From JBPOFY01 sp049889815 (GTDB taxonomy: Bacteria > Verrucomicrobiota > Verrucomicrobiia > Opitutales > Coraliomargaritaceae), in NCBI GenBank assembly GCA_049889815.1, contig JBMHCR010000006.1, positions 248,001-312,000 of the forward strand: a stretch of 64,000 bases of DNA, in the 5' to 3' direction. The number at the start of each line of letters is the position of its first letter. The first letter of the stretch is position 1. The translations under genes were made by a program, and so were the position numbers. The notes below the pieces were generated by a model. It worked only from the letters and a program-made list of their open reading frames with translations, searched no databases and was not told where the DNA came from. Below, in pieces: positions 25,929-35,543 of this stretch.

Positions 25929-28900
25929 GGTCGCGCGTGGCGGGAGAGGAATTTCTTGACTTCGGCCAATCGTAGAAGCGGATCTTTGCTGGTCAAGCGG
26001 GGAAAGCGTGTGCCTGTTTTCAGAAACTCTCCAGATTTTCCGGGATGGGCGAGGCGGCAGATCAGTCGATCGCCTTCGCTTTCGACGCGGCGAACTTTGG
26101 CGGCCTCGGCGATCACGCGGATTTCATTGACGAGAAGCAGTGCTTCGGTTGGGAGTGGCGGTTTGCCGAAGCGGTCAGCGAGTTCCTCGCCGATTGCTTT
26201 GACGGCAGCTCGATTCTCGGCGAGTGCCAAGCGGCGGTAGAGGTCGATGCGGAGGCGTGGCTCGGCGATGTATACCGCAGGTAGGGCGGCCTCGATGAGT
26301 TTGGCTGGTTTCCTGTATTCGGCCTCTTTGATCGCGGCAAAGCTTAGGCTGCCGCTGGTGCCGCGGGAGCGGCTGCCGCCTTCGCCGGTAGCGATGAAGT
26401 CGAGTTTTACCTCAGCACGGATTCGGTCGGCACCAGCTTCGCCTTTAAGACGGGCAACACTTTGCTTGAGTAGCTGGCAATACAACTCAAAGCCGACGCC
26501 GGCGATGTGACCGCTTTGTTGAGAGCCCAGGAGGTTGCCAGCGCCACGCAACTCAAGGTCGCGCATGGCGATGCGGAAGCCTGCGCCGAGTTGGTTGTGT
26601 TGTTTGAGTGCGTTGAGTCGCTTCTGTGCTTGATCAACCAGCGCCGCGTGACGGTGGAGAAGGAGATAGGCGTAGGCTTGTCGCTTGAAGCGCCCGACGC
26701 GTCCACGAATTTGGTAAAGTTGAGCGAGGCCGAAACGGTCGGCACCTTCGATGATGAGTGTATTACAATTTGGGATGTCGATACCAGACTCGATGATCGT
26801 CGTGCAAACGAGCACATCGTAGTCGCCGGCGACGAACTTCGTCATGATCTTTTCCAGCTGACCTTCCTCCATTTGCCCGTGCCCGACAGCGACACGCAGT
26901 TTTGGGTGCATCTCGTTGATCTTGGCGGCAACCGCCTCGATCGTGGAGACGCGATTGTGCAGGTAGAAGACCTGCCCGTCGCGGTCGGTTTCTGCTTGGA
27001 TTGCGCTTTTCACAAGGTCATCTGAGTAGCTCTTGACCACAGTCTCGATGGGGCGGCGATCGACGGGTGGTGTTTCGATCACACTCATCGCGCGGGCGCC
27101 GGCCATCGCCATGTACAGGGTGCGCGGAATCGGGGTGGCGCTGAGTGTCAGGATGTCTACGTTTGCACGGAGTTGTTTGATTCGTTCTTTCTGGCGGACA
27201 CCGAAACGTTGTTCCTCATCGACGATCAATAGGCCGAGATCTTGAAAGTGCACGTCTTTGCTGAGGATGCGGTGCGTGCCGATCACGATATCGATTTTGC
27301 CGCCGGCGAGGTTCGCTATGATCTCCTTGTTCTGTTTTGAGGTTCGGAAACGGCTGACCATATCGACAATGATCGGGTACTGTGCCATGCGCTCTCGAAA
27401 GGTGTTGAAGTGTTGTTGGCAAAGCACAGTCGTCGGCACGAGTACGGCCACCTGTTTACCTGCGAGCACTGCCTTTAGCGCTGCGCGAATTGCGACCTCT
27501 GTCTTGCCAAAGCCGACGTCGCCACAAATCAATCGGTCCATAGGCAATGGCTTCTCCATGTCTGCCTTGCTGTCTTCAATTGCGCGTAGTTGATCCGGTG
27601 TTTCTCTAAACGGGAAGGCGGCTTCAAAGTTCTCCTGCCATGGATGGTCTGCGGGAAATGCGTAGCCGCCCGACTGGTTGCGCTGGGCATGCAGGTTGAG
27701 TAACTCGGCTGCGTAGTCGAGCGTGGCGCGCTCCGCAGAGTGACGAACTTTCTCCCATGCAGCACCGCCGACCTTACCGAGCTTCGGGCTCACTTTGGTT
27801 AAGCCGACATAGCGGGTCAATAAGTGAGACTCGTGTAGCGGCACATGAATCGTCATCTGATCCGCGAACTCGACCGATATCACCTCTTTCCAGCCGCCTT
27901 GAATTTCCAAGCGGGTGAGTCCGCGAAATAAACACACACCGTGCTGTAGGTGCACTAGACTGTCGCCGTCCGCTAGCTCGGTGAAATCCAAGAGCTGATC
28001 GACCTGCGAGATGTTTGGGCGCGCACGTTCACGGCGGTCTGCTACCGTACGCTGCCGTCCACCAAAAAACTCGGTGTCAGTCACCAGAACAAAGCCATTC
28101 TTTGATTTGGAATGAAAGTTGAAGAAGGAGAGAAGTGGCGCGTCACTCTCACGATACAGGAACCCGCCGCTGATGCCGCCTTCCAGAAAAGCCGGCTTGA
28201 ACTTCGCGGTCAGCGGATTTTCAGCGAGGAGCTCACGGATGCGTTCCGCCTCGCTTGAACTAGCGACCGCAAAGGCGATGTCTAATTGATCGTTCTCCGA
28301 CCATTTTGAGATTTGCTCTTCGAACTTGTTGCGCGCGCTTTGCTCCGATTCAAAACGATCAAAGCCGACTTGGGTGGTGTCGGTGTGTAGTCGGTAGTTC
28401 TCTGTCGGTTCAGTCGACAGCGAAACGCGGTCCGCATCTTTGAACAGCGTAGGATCGGTATCCACTTCGCAGATACCGATGTGTCGATCAGAACACCCGG
28501 ATCTTTTTTCCTTTATTTGGTGAAACGACCTAAGCGTCGAAGACTTTGCCTTGATGGCTTCAAAACGATAGGGGTGTTCCCGCATCAAGAGTGCCGGATC
28601 TTCGAGCAACCAGTGGATTGATCGTTCTGGTAGATAATCGAGTAGGGCGGCTTCGTGGGTGCTCGCATTTCCATTTCCGATTACGGCTGAAATCGTTATG
28701 GCTTGGGTGTTCTCTTTGCCGCGCTGACTGGTCGGATCGAAGCTACGAATACTCTCGATTTCATCGCCGAAGAAATCGATGCGATAGGGCTCCACGGCAT
28801 CGTAGGGGTAGATGTCAATCAGACCACCTCGTGTCGCGAGTTGCCCTGGGTGTTCGCACAGTGCTTCTGAATCGTAGTCGAGCTTTTCGGTTAGCGTTTG

Positions 28901-29332
28901 CACGAGTTGGGAGAAGGCGTGCTCCTCGCCGGTTCGCAGTCGTATTTGTTGCGCTTCAAAGGCCGCGCGTTCGGGGCAGTGACCGAGGAGGCCCTCTGGT
29001 GTGGTGATCACAATTCGCGGAGCTTCTACTGGCTTCAGGAGGGCGCTCAAGACAGCCACGCGATCGCAGATGCGGTCGGCGCGTCGCCGTGCATCGATCT
29101 CTGGTGGTGGATCCTCCGGCAAGTGTAAGACCTCTGCGCTTCGCTCGCTCCATTCGAGGTAGGTTTCCAACTCGTTCGCTAGTTCCATCGCGCGGCGAGG
29201 GTCGGCGACCAGCGCAATGTTTATTGAGCTCGGCTGCTTTGAAACCCATCCAGCGATGAGGGCCGCCCGTGCTTCGCTGCAGACGCCGTTTATTAGGCAG
29301 TCGCCCGATGTGGATGCCTGCTTTGAGCTCAT
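25925..29332 (-). CDS. mfd: Transcription-repair coupling factor
   Basis: It removes stalled RNA polymerase at DNA lesions and recruits UvrA. 1135 aa. Domains in order: UvrB-like N-terminus with UvrA-binding surface (1-350); RNA-polymerase-interacting Tudor-like domain (about 450-530, LVHLQHGVCLFRGL); SF2 translocase with Walker A ICGDVGFGKTEVAIRAA, DEEQRFGVRQKE, LSATPIPRTLYMA and QIRGRVGRFKRQAYAYLL; and the C-terminal TRCF domain. Its ATG directly abuts the rnc stop, and its stop overlaps the next gene, so the three form one operon. Confidence 0.97.
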   Translation of the reverse strand: MSSKQASTSGDCLINGVCSEARAALIAGWVSKQPSSINIALVADPRRAMELANELETYLEWSERSAEVLHLPEDPPPEIDARRRADRICDRVAVLSALLKPVEAPRIVITTPEGLLGHCPERAAFEAQQIRLRTGEEHAFSQLVQTLTEKLDYDSEALCEHPGQLATRGGLIDIYPYDAVEPYRIDFFGDEIESIRSFDPTSQRGKENTQAITISAVIGNGNASTHEAALLDYLPERSIHWLLEDPALLMREHPYRFEAIKAKSSTLRSFHQIKEKRSGCSDRHIGICEVDTDPTLFKDADRVSLSTEPTENYRLHTDTTQVGFDRFESEQSARNKFEEQISKWSENDQLDIAFAVASSSEAERIRELLAENPLTAKFKPAFLEGGISGGFLYRESDAPLLSFFNFHSKSKNGFVLVTDTEFFGGRQRTVADRRERARPNISQVDQLLDFTELADGDSLVHLQHGVCLFRGLTRLEIQGGWKEVISVEFADQMTIHVPLHESHLLTRYVGLTKVSPKLGKVGGAAWEKVRHSAERATLDYAAELLNLHAQRNQSGGYAFPADHPWQENFEAAFPFRETPDQLRAIEDSKADMEKPLPMDRLICGDVGFGKTEVAIRAALKAVLAGKQVAVLVPTTVLCQQHFNTFRERMAQYPIIVDMVSRFRTSKQNKEIIANLAGGKIDIVIGTHRILSKDVHFQDLGLLIVDEEQRFGVRQKERIKQLRANVDILTLSATPIPRTLYMAMAGARAMSVIETPPVDRRPIETVVKSYSDDLVKSAIQAETDRDGQVFYLHNRVSTIEAVAAKINEMHPKLRVAVGHGQMEEGQLEKIMTKFVAGDYDVLVCTTIIESGIDIPNCNTLIIEGADRFGLAQLYQIRGRVGRFKRQAYAYLLLHRHAALVDQAQKRLNALKQHNQLGAGFRIAMRDLELRGAGNLLGSQQSGHIAGVGFELYCQLLKQSVARLKGEAGADRIRAEVKLDFIATGEGGSRSRGTSGSLSFAAIKEAEYRKPAKLIEAALPAVYIAEPRLRIDLYRRLALAENRAAVKAIGEELADRFGKPPLPTEALLLVNEIRVIAEAAKVRRVESEGDRLICRLAHPGKSGEFLKTGTRFPRLTSKDPLLRLAEVKKFLSRHARP

Positions 29333-30013
29333 TTACTTTTGTTGAATCGCGCGCAGCGCCGCTTTTGCCGCCGCTGATTCGGCATTCTTTTTTGAGCTCC
29401 CCGATCCTTCGCCTAGTAATTTGTCGTCGATCGACACACGCGCGTGGTAGCGACGATTATGGTCGGGGCCCTCGGCAGGGAGTTCCTGATAGATTGGTGT
29501 TCGCCCATCGTGGTTTTGTTGTGCCCACTCTTGGAGGCGACCTTTAGGATTTTTCGAGTCACCGCTGATATCTGCGTTTCCAACTCGGTTACCGAATAGC
29601 CCAAGGATACTTTTTCGTGCGGCGTCCATGCCGCCATCCAAGAATATTGCACCGAAAACTGCCTCGAGCGCATCTTCTACCATGGCACTGCTCGGACTCG
29701 GATGGTGCTCGCGGTGCCCATCGCTAACTTGAAGGAAGCTTCCGAGTTCGATTTCTGCCGCTTTTTTCGAAAGTGACTTACCATTTACGATGCTCGCTCG
29801 GACTCGGTCCATGGTCCCTTCGTCGATATCAGGGTAGGTGCGGTAGAGCGCTTCAGCGATGACGAGATCTAGTACGGCATCGCCGAGAAACTCCAGTCGT
29901 TGGTTGTCACCGCGGGGGAGGTCGCAACTCGCATGGGTGAGGGCTAGCAAAAGGTGATCGCTGTCGCGGAATGAATGCCCGATCCGCTTTTCTAAATTGT
30001 GAAAATTTGTCAT
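29333..30013 (-). CDS. rnc: Ribonuclease III
   Basis: A double-strand RNA endonuclease that processes rRNA precursors and mRNA. 226 aa. The signature NQRLEFLGDAVLDLVIAEALY carries the catalytic Glu/Asp; the second acidic pair is in VEDALEAVFGAIFLDGG. The double-stranded RNA binding domain covers about 155-225 (PKGRLQEWAQQ, GEGSGSSKKNAESAAAKAAL). First gene of the operon with mfd; divergent from the PhoH-family gene. Confidence 0.97.
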   Translation of the reverse strand: MTNFHNLEKRIGHSFRDSDHLLLALTHASCDLPRGDNQRLEFLGDAVLDLVIAEALYRTYPDIDEGTMDRVRASIVNGKSLSKKAAEIELGSFLQVSDGHREHHPSPSSAMVEDALEAVFGAIFLDGGMDAARKSILGLFGNRVGNADISGDSKNPKGRLQEWAQQNHDGRTPIYQELPAEGPDHNRRYHARVSIDDKLLGEGSGSSKKNAESAAAKAALRAIQQK

Positions 30014-30129
30014 TTTTTAGGTTAAAAAAAGTATCTCTTCGCCTTTACGGCTTGCGCCACCTCTCTGGGCGAGCTTGCTTAATTCATAGTTCTTTAACCG
30101 CAGCCTGCAAACGCCCGTTTGTATTTTAA

Positions 30130-31698
30130 TTGCTACCAAGTATCATTCCCTTGCCGAAACAAAAATCGAACCAAACCAAGGCCAAAATCTTTGTCCTTGA
30201 TACCAACGTCCTTCTTCATGACCCACAGTGTCTCCATAAATTCGAGGATAATACCCTAGCCATTCCGGTCGAAGTCCTCGAGGAGCTTGACCGCAAAAAG
30301 TCTGCTCCCGGCGAACTCGGATTCGCAGCCCGTAAAATACACCGCGATCTTCGGGCGTTGTTTGACGACGAATTGGCAACACCACCGGAGCTCAACGGGA
30401 AGGGAAGCTCGGCGCTCAGTCGCGATTTAGCCAATGGCGGCCGCCTGATTGTCGTGATCAACGACTACATGGTTGGTGGCGATCCCGCCAGCGAGGGCAT
30501 GAATCGCCTAAAAGCGACGCTCGGTGATACAGAGAAGATGGATAACCGCATCCTGGCCTCGGTCGTCTTTCTTAAGGAAGTCTGCCTTGATCAACGCGTG
30601 ATCCTCGTCACCAAAGATGCCAACATGGCGCTTAAGGGCATCGCACTTGGTCTCGAGATACAGGACTACATGAACGACAAAGTGACCACTACCACGATTG
30701 GTGGCGGTTGTGCAGTCATAAAAGTGGATGTTGATGAATATCAATGTTTTATCGAAGAGCATGGTGTCGACCTTTCGCCTGATCAGACCAGTCATCTGTT
30801 TATAAACGAGTATATCTACCTAACTGATGGCGAAAGCTCGGAACCTGCACGCTACCGCGGAGATGGCCAGATTGAGGCACTCATTCTCGGTAACGAAGTG
30901 GGTATTAAGATTCCCAAGGGCATCAAGATCCACCCGCTCAATGACGAGCAGCGCATGCTCATGGATGCCTTGCTGGATGAAGATATCAAACTCGTGACCT
31001 GCTGCGGTAAGGCCGGTACCGGTAAAACTCTCGTGAGTATTGCGATGGCCCTCTATCAAACCCTTGGCGAGGACAACCTTTTCGAGCGTGTCTTTATCAC
31101 CAGACCGCTCGTGCACATTGGTAAAGATACTGGGGCACTGCCAGGCACGCTCGATGAAAAGATGGCGCCCTACATCGCTCCGTTCTATGACAATCTCGAA
31201 GTGCTTTTCAGCAATCGCAAGGTATCAAAAGAGCCCGAGGTCGAGCCTGGCTCGAAGCTCGACCGCATCACCTCGAACCGTAAGCGCAAAAAAGCTATGG
31301 CGAAGCTCGCCAAGCAACCCGCACAGGGCGAAAATGAGGAAGAAGAGGGTCCCAAGACCCGCAAGCCTTACCAGTTTCTCTTCGACTTCGGTATCGTCGA
31401 GGTTGAGGCGATGACCTTCATCCGCGGACGCTCGCTGGCCAATACGATCTTCATTATCGACGAGGCGCAAAACCTCACGCCGCACGAAGCCAAGACGGTG
31501 GTCAGTCGGATGGGTGAGGGCTCAAAGGTGATTCTGCTTGGTGATCCCTATCAGGTGGACAGCATGTTCCTCGACGCATGGTCAAATGGGCTCGTCCACA
31601 CTGCGCAGCGTCTAAAAGGCACGGAGATCACTGCACACTTAGAGCTTGTCACCGGTGTCCGCTCCGAGCTGGCTGAACTGGCTGCCGACCTGCTGTAG
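30130..31698 (+). CDS. PIN-PhoH fusion protein (PhoH2/YlaK family RNA helicase-nuclease)
   Basis: 522 aa. The N-terminal PIN nuclease domain (about 17-160) keeps its acidic residues in IFVLDTNVLLHDP, VEVLEELD and VTKDANMA. The C-terminal PhoH ATPase has Walker A CGKAGTGKTLVS and Walker B IFIIDEAQNLTPHEAKTVVS, plus ILLGDPYQVD. PhoH2 proteins are described as RNA unwinding and cleaving enzymes. There is no in-frame ATG before the PIN core, so the start is TTG: 30130 right after an in-frame stop, or 30151. A Lys-rich low-complexity insert (about 380-415) is unusual. Confidence 0.93.
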   Translation: MLPSIIPLPKQKSNQTKAKIFVLDTNVLLHDPQCLHKFEDNTLAIPVEVLEELDRKKSAPGELGFAARKIHRDLRALFDDELATPPELNGKGSSALSRDLANGGRLIVVINDYMVGGDPASEGMNRLKATLGDTEKMDNRILASVVFLKEVCLDQRVILVTKDANMALKGIALGLEIQDYMNDKVTTTTIGGGCAVIKVDVDEYQCFIEEHGVDLSPDQTSHLFINEYIYLTDGESSEPARYRGDGQIEALILGNEVGIKIPKGIKIHPLNDEQRMLMDALLDEDIKLVTCCGKAGTGKTLVSIAMALYQTLGEDNLFERVFITRPLVHIGKDTGALPGTLDEKMAPYIAPFYDNLEVLFSNRKVSKEPEVEPGSKLDRITSNRKRKKAMAKLAKQPAQGENEEEEGPKTRKPYQFLFDFGIVEVEAMTFIRGRSLANTIFIIDEAQNLTPHEAKTVVSRMGEGSKVILLGDPYQVDSMFLDAWSNGLVHTAQRLKGTEITAHLELVTGVRSELAELAADLL

Positions 31699-31803
31699 AC
31701 ACGCACGCGAAGAGGATTAATCTCTCGACCTAACACATACGTTTCCACGAAACTTGATTTGTGCTATTCTGTCAGTTTTTTCGGATCGTTACGATACACC
31801 ATT

Positions 31804-33252
31804 ATGAAATTATTAGTCTTAGCTGCACTCTCGTTAGTCGCTCTTCAGTTATTTCTCACCGCGGGTGCCAACTCAAAGCTGGTCATCGATACGGATGATC
31901 GCAAAATCATCGACGCAGCCAAAGGGCAGGTCGTTTCCTACGCGGACGTTCTGGAAAGTGCCACACCCTCTGTAGTCTCAGTCTATACCGCGCGATTGGT
32001 ATCGTATCGTTCGCGTCAGCAACAACAGGTGCCAGATTGGCTGCGCCGTCAGTTTGGTTTGCCTGCTCCACTACAACAACAAGAGCCCGAGCGCGAGCGG
32101 CTCGAATCACTGGGTGTCGGTTCAGGTGTGATCATTTCAGAGGATGGCTATATCATAACGAATGCGCACGTGATCATGGCGGGGCGTGGTCAGGTGGCCG
32201 ACGAAATTTTAGTGCGCTTGAGCGACGACACGGAGTATGTTACCGAGCTTATTGGTTTCGATTCTAAGACAGACGTCGCGGTCCTTAAGGTGAATACCGA
32301 CGATGAGCTACCCGCGCTACCGATTGCAGATAGTGAGCACTTGCGCGTCGGCGATGTGGTCTTTGCGATCGGCAACCCGCTCAACGTGGGCCTCACCGCT
32401 ACTCAGGGAATCGTTTCTGCCAAGGAGCGCATGTCGGGAATCCTTGGGCCCGGTGGCTACGAGAACTTTATTCAAACCGACGCTGCCATCAACATGGGCA
32501 ATTCTGGAGGTGCTTTGATCGACGCCGCGGGACGATTGGTCGGAATCAATACCGCGATTGTTTCCCGCTCGGGCGGCAGCAATGGTATCGGTTTTGCGAT
32601 TCCTGCAAACATGGCGCTCAATGTAGCCCGCAATCTGATCGACCGCGGTGAAGTGCCCCGCGGCTTGCTTGGACTCCTTCCGGATAACTTGGATCGTGAT
32701 ATGGCAGAAGCATTTGGCCTCGAAGACACCAAGGGTGCTTTGGTGAATCAAGTTATACCTGATTCGGCCGCCGAGCGTGCGGGTATCCGTCACGGAGATG
32801 TGATCATGAAGATCGACGACATTGAAATTGAGTCTGCGCCGCAACTGCGTCTGGTTGTTTCGCAAACTTTGCCGGGCACGGAGGTTATCGTAGAGCTGAT
32901 CCGCAAAGGCGAGACGCTCAAAGTTCCGGTGGTTCTCGGCAGTCTCGACGGCAAGATCGTTGCAGGTCCAGGGGAAGGTGTGCTCGAAGGCATTGTTCTA
33001 CAAGCGCTCTCTGACGAGTCGCGCGAAGCGCTCGAGGTGCCTGAGGATATCGATGGTGTCCTTGTCGCATCGGTATCTTCCGACTCGCCATACGGTGATC
33101 GCGGCGAACTCGCTGAGGGTATGTTGATCATCGAAGTCAATGGCGAGAAAGTGCAGTCGGTCGCGGATGTCAAAAAGCAGCTTCAAGATGGCGCGAACCG
33201 CTTCTACATTTGGTATGAGGGCAACGCAGGTTTCCTTGTCATCCGTATGTAG
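31804..33252 (+). CDS. HtrA/DegP-type periplasmic serine protease
   Basis: 482 aa from the ATG at 31804 with a signal peptide or anchor at 1-20. A trypsin-like domain carries the triad: His in ITNAHVI, Asp in SKTDVAVLKV, Ser in NMGNSGGALI. Two PDZ domains follow (about 275-365 and 390-480). A Gln/Arg-rich loop (QQQQVPDWLRRQFG) before the protease domain resembles the LA loop. The role is protein quality control in the envelope. YchJ-like and GIY-YIG genes follow within 20 bp and probably share its transcript. Confidence 0.92.
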   Translation: MKLLVLAALSLVALQLFLTAGANSKLVIDTDDRKIIDAAKGQVVSYADVLESATPSVVSVYTARLVSYRSRQQQQVPDWLRRQFGLPAPLQQQEPERERLESLGVGSGVIISEDGYIITNAHVIMAGRGQVADEILVRLSDDTEYVTELIGFDSKTDVAVLKVNTDDELPALPIADSEHLRVGDVVFAIGNPLNVGLTATQGIVSAKERMSGILGPGGYENFIQTDAAINMGNSGGALIDAAGRLVGINTAIVSRSGGSNGIGFAIPANMALNVARNLIDRGEVPRGLLGLLPDNLDRDMAEAFGLEDTKGALVNQVIPDSAAERAGIRHGDVIMKIDDIEIESAPQLRLVVSQTLPGTEVIVELIRKGETLKVPVVLGSLDGKIVAGPGEGVLEGIVLQALSDESREALEVPEDIDGVLVASVSSDSPYGDRGELAEGMLIIEVNGEKVQSVADVKKQLQDGANRFYIWYEGNAGFLVIRM

Positions 33253-33269
33253 ACGGCTAGCTTATCTGA

Positions 33270-33689
33270 ATGCTTTCAGACGATCAAGCCTGCCCCTGCG
33301 GCAGTCGAAAAACATATGCTGCCTGTTGCGAACCCTTGCATAAATCGCCCGGAAGCGCCACAACGGCTGAGACCGTGATGCGCTCCCGCTATGCAGCCTA
33401 TGTGCTTGGCTTGGTCGACTACCTTGTCGCCACCACGCATCCGAGTAAGCGCTACAAGGACTTGGCCACTAGCTTTCAGCGGACCTTCGAGTCCATTCAA
33501 TGGATGGGTCTCGAAGTTTGCGGCACTTCTCAGGGAGGCGCAGGTGAAAAAACTGGCAAGGTAGAGTTCAAAGCAAGCTACGTTCAAAATGGAAAGCATT
33601 CGGTGCATCATGAGCACTCTCGATTTAAGCGACATGCGGACGCGTGGCACTACCTCGATGGAAAGATCATCGATCGCCCGAATCAGTGA
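33270..33689 (+). CDS. YchJ-like SEC-C zinc-binding protein
   Basis: 139 aa. The N-terminal SEC-C-type motif is CPCGSRKTYAACC, followed by the YchJ core (TAETVMRSRYAAYVLGLVDYLVATTHPS). An NTF2-like fold with a C-terminal HHEHSRFKRHADAWHYLDG matches the YchJ/UPF0225 family of unknown function. It starts 17 bp after the protease stop, and its TGA overlaps the next gene's ATG. Confidence 0.88.
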   Translation: MLSDDQACPCGSRKTYAACCEPLHKSPGSATTAETVMRSRYAAYVLGLVDYLVATTHPSKRYKDLATSFQRTFESIQWMGLEVCGTSQGGAGEKTGKVEFKASYVQNGKHSVHHEHSRFKRHADAWHYLDGKIIDRPNQ

Positions 33690-33946
33690 TGTGGAGTGTG
33701 TATATGATCCGCTGTGCCGACGGTAGCCTATACACCGGCGTCGCTGTCGATGTGCAACGACGTTTCGAAGAACACCAGTCTGGTGGCTCGAAATCGGCAA
33801 AATACACCCGCGGGCGTAGTCCCTTGAAACTCGTTTATCAAAAGGAAATTGGCACCCGCTCTGATGCCTACGCTGAGGAATACCGAATTAAGCAACTGTC
33901 GAAGGTAGAGAAGGAGGGCTTGGTCGACTGTAGGGGCGCAACTTGA
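33689..33946 (+). CDS. GIY-YIG nuclease family protein (YhbQ/UPF0213 type)
   Basis: 85 aa. The single GIY-YIG domain has VYMIRCADGSLYTGV, then QRRFEEHQSGG, the Glu-containing AYAEEYRIKQLSK, and the usual short length of stand-alone YhbQ-like proteins. The physiological substrate is unknown. The ATG overlaps the ychJ-like stop (TGATG). The last four residues (RGAT) and the stop are encoded by the left arm and loop of a GTAGGGGCG palindrome, so the C-terminus is repeat-derived. Confidence 0.88.
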   Translation: MWSVYMIRCADGSLYTGVAVDVQRRFEEHQSGGSKSAKYTRGRSPLKLVYQKEIGTRSDAYAEEYRIKQLSKVEKEGLVDCRGAT

Positions 33947-33957
33947 TGCGACCCTAC
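33930..33957. repeat. Short palindrome GTAGGGGCGCA/TGCGACCCTAC
   Basis: Two 11-bp arms (33930-33940 and 33947-33957) around a 6-nt loop, with one G/A mismatch. It overlaps the end of the GIY-YIG gene. The outer sequences GTAGGGGCG and GACCCTAC recur, with the same mismatch, at the ends of the larger element at 43073-43195, indicating a repeat family. Confidence 0.6.
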
Positions 33958-33975
33958 GATGTAGCTAACCACAAA

Positions 33976-34005
33976 AAAGCCCGCGGGACAGATCCGGCGG
34001 GCTTT
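33976..34005. terminator. Bidirectional intrinsic terminator
   Basis: A 9-bp stem AAAGCCCGC/GCGGGCTTT (33976-33984 with 33997-34005) flanked by A and T residues, between the convergent GIY-YIG and Pal-like genes. Confidence 0.85.
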
Positions 34006-34033
34006 CTAAAATAGATAACGAAACGCAGTTCGG

Positions 34034-34612
34034 CTACTTAAGCACGTTCAAGTCGGCGCGGCGATCTTTGGCAGCGTCGACTTTCCCGAGGCCCGTGATT
34101 GCTTCAAGGCTGCCCTTGGAGATAGTATTGAGACGGTTGGGGCTTACGCCGAGTGTCAACAGGTAGTCCATCGCGCTGTTCGCGCGCCGCTCACCGAGGG
34201 CGATGTTAAATTCTGCGGTGCCATACCAGTCGCAGTGCCCCTCAATGAGCAGATTGTGCCCAGGGTTCTTGCTGAGGTAGTCCGCTGCGAGTTCCAGTTT
34301 GGAGCGCTCAGATGCAGAAATTGCAGAAGAGTCGAAACCGTAGTAGACAGGGTTCAGGATGCCTTCAATAATGCGTTGGCTGTTATACTCACCGTTCTCG
34401 ATGCCGCCATCTCCATTGTCCCGAAGCTCAAGGTCGTCGTCGAGACCATAGTTTTCAAGCTCCCCGTTAGGGATGATATCGTTTATCTCGGGATTTCCAC
34501 TACCGAACCCAGTTCCGCGGTCAGATGGCGTTGGGGCCTGTTGTCTGAGGCAAGCTGGAAGGAGGAGTGCTGCGAGAAGAAGAGTAACAAATATACGAGC
34601 CGTCTTAAACAT
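34034..34612 (-). CDS. OmpA-family lipoprotein (Pal-like)
   Basis: 192 aa from the ATG at 34612 (another ATG at 34633 adds 7 residues). The lipoprotein signal ends in LLPAC (lipobox). A Gly/Asp/Asn-rich linker follows. The C-terminal OmpA/Pal peptidoglycan-binding domain has VYYGFDSSAIS, LLIEGHCDWYGTAEFNIALGERRA and the closing KDRRADLNVL. It probably tethers the outer membrane to peptidoglycan. No tolA or tolB is adjacent, so it may not be the Tol-associated Pal itself. Confidence 0.88.
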   Translation of the reverse strand: MFKTARIFVTLLLAALLLPACLRQQAPTPSDRGTGFGSGNPEINDIIPNGELENYGLDDDLELRDNGDGGIENGEYNSQRIIEGILNPVYYGFDSSAISASERSKLELAADYLSKNPGHNLLIEGHCDWYGTAEFNIALGERRANSAMDYLLTLGVSPNRLNTISKGSLEAITGLGKVDAAKDRRADLNVLK

Positions 34613-34706
34613 GACATAACAATGTGGTAGCATGATTTGTATCTCGCAAACATTTTCCTTTAATCTTCACAAGAAATCAGTTTTGCACGCAATTGACCGC
34701 ACATAA

Positions 34707-35543
34707 ATGACTCATCTGGCACCCAAAATTTTTCTTGTGGATAATGGATCTCTCCGTCCGCAGGCGACCTTTATTCTGCGGGAGCTGGCAACGAAACTCT
34801 CGGTGGTGATCGGGCACGCTGTAGAACCAGTTAGTCTACTCCACTCGCACAAAATCCCCGCCGAAAAGACAGGCGGCAAGCCAGCGACGATTGTGCGCCG
34901 CCGCCTGCGCGAGTGTGCCGCAGCTGGTGATCGCCACTTTATCATCCTGCCTTTGTTCCTGGGACCGAGTTTGGCGATCAAAGACTACCTACCCGAGCTC
35001 GTGGAAGAGGCGCGGCAGATCGCCTCGGATATTCAGGTTCAAATTGCGCCGCCACTGGCTGGTTTAGACGTGGACGCTCCCGACCCGCGCCTCGCCCAAA
35101 TACTTGCTGACCACGTGCGTGCGTTCGTCGAAAGCGAGAATCTTGCAAAGCCTACGGTTGCCTTGGTCGATCACGGCACACCAATTCGCTCTGTCAATCA
35201 GGTGCGCAATGCTGTTGCGAAACAGCTGGCAGATCAGCTCGCCGAGGAAACTGCGGAGGTGTTTGCCTGCTCCATGGAGCGTCGCGAAGGAGAGGATTAT
35301 GCCTTCAATGATCCGCTGCTGGAGAATCTCTCTGGTGCGCCCAGCGGGGGACAAAACCTGGTGGTCGCGATGTTTTTTCTACTACCTGGAAGGCACGCAG
35401 GCGAGGGCGGGGATGTTGCTGAAATTTGCGAGGGGCTGATTGAGCGTGGTGCCTATGATTCAATTGGGATCACACCACTGCTCGGAGAGCATCCTGTTTT
35501 GGTCGACATTCTGGCAGATCGTTTTGCCGAGTGCAGCGCCTAG
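34707..35543 (+). CDS. CbiX/SirB-like chelatase, two-domain
   Basis: 278 aa made of two chelatase-fold halves. The first has FLVDNGSLRPQA, where an Asn replaces the usual metal-site His, and ILPLFLGPS. The second has VALVDHGTP and AMFFLLPGRHAGEGGDV with candidate His ligands. CbiX/SirB enzymes insert Co, Fe or Ni into sirohydrochlorin-type tetrapyrroles. No tetrapyrrole genes lie nearby, so the substrate is open. Divergent from the Pal-like gene. Confidence 0.75.
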   Translation: MTHLAPKIFLVDNGSLRPQATFILRELATKLSVVIGHAVEPVSLLHSHKIPAEKTGGKPATIVRRRLRECAAAGDRHFIILPLFLGPSLAIKDYLPELVEEARQIASDIQVQIAPPLAGLDVDAPDPRLAQILADHVRAFVESENLAKPTVALVDHGTPIRSVNQVRNAVAKQLADQLAEETAEVFACSMERREGEDYAFNDPLLENLSGAPSGGQNLVVAMFFLLPGRHAGEGGDVAEICEGLIERGAYDSIGITPLLGEHPVLVDILADRFAECSA

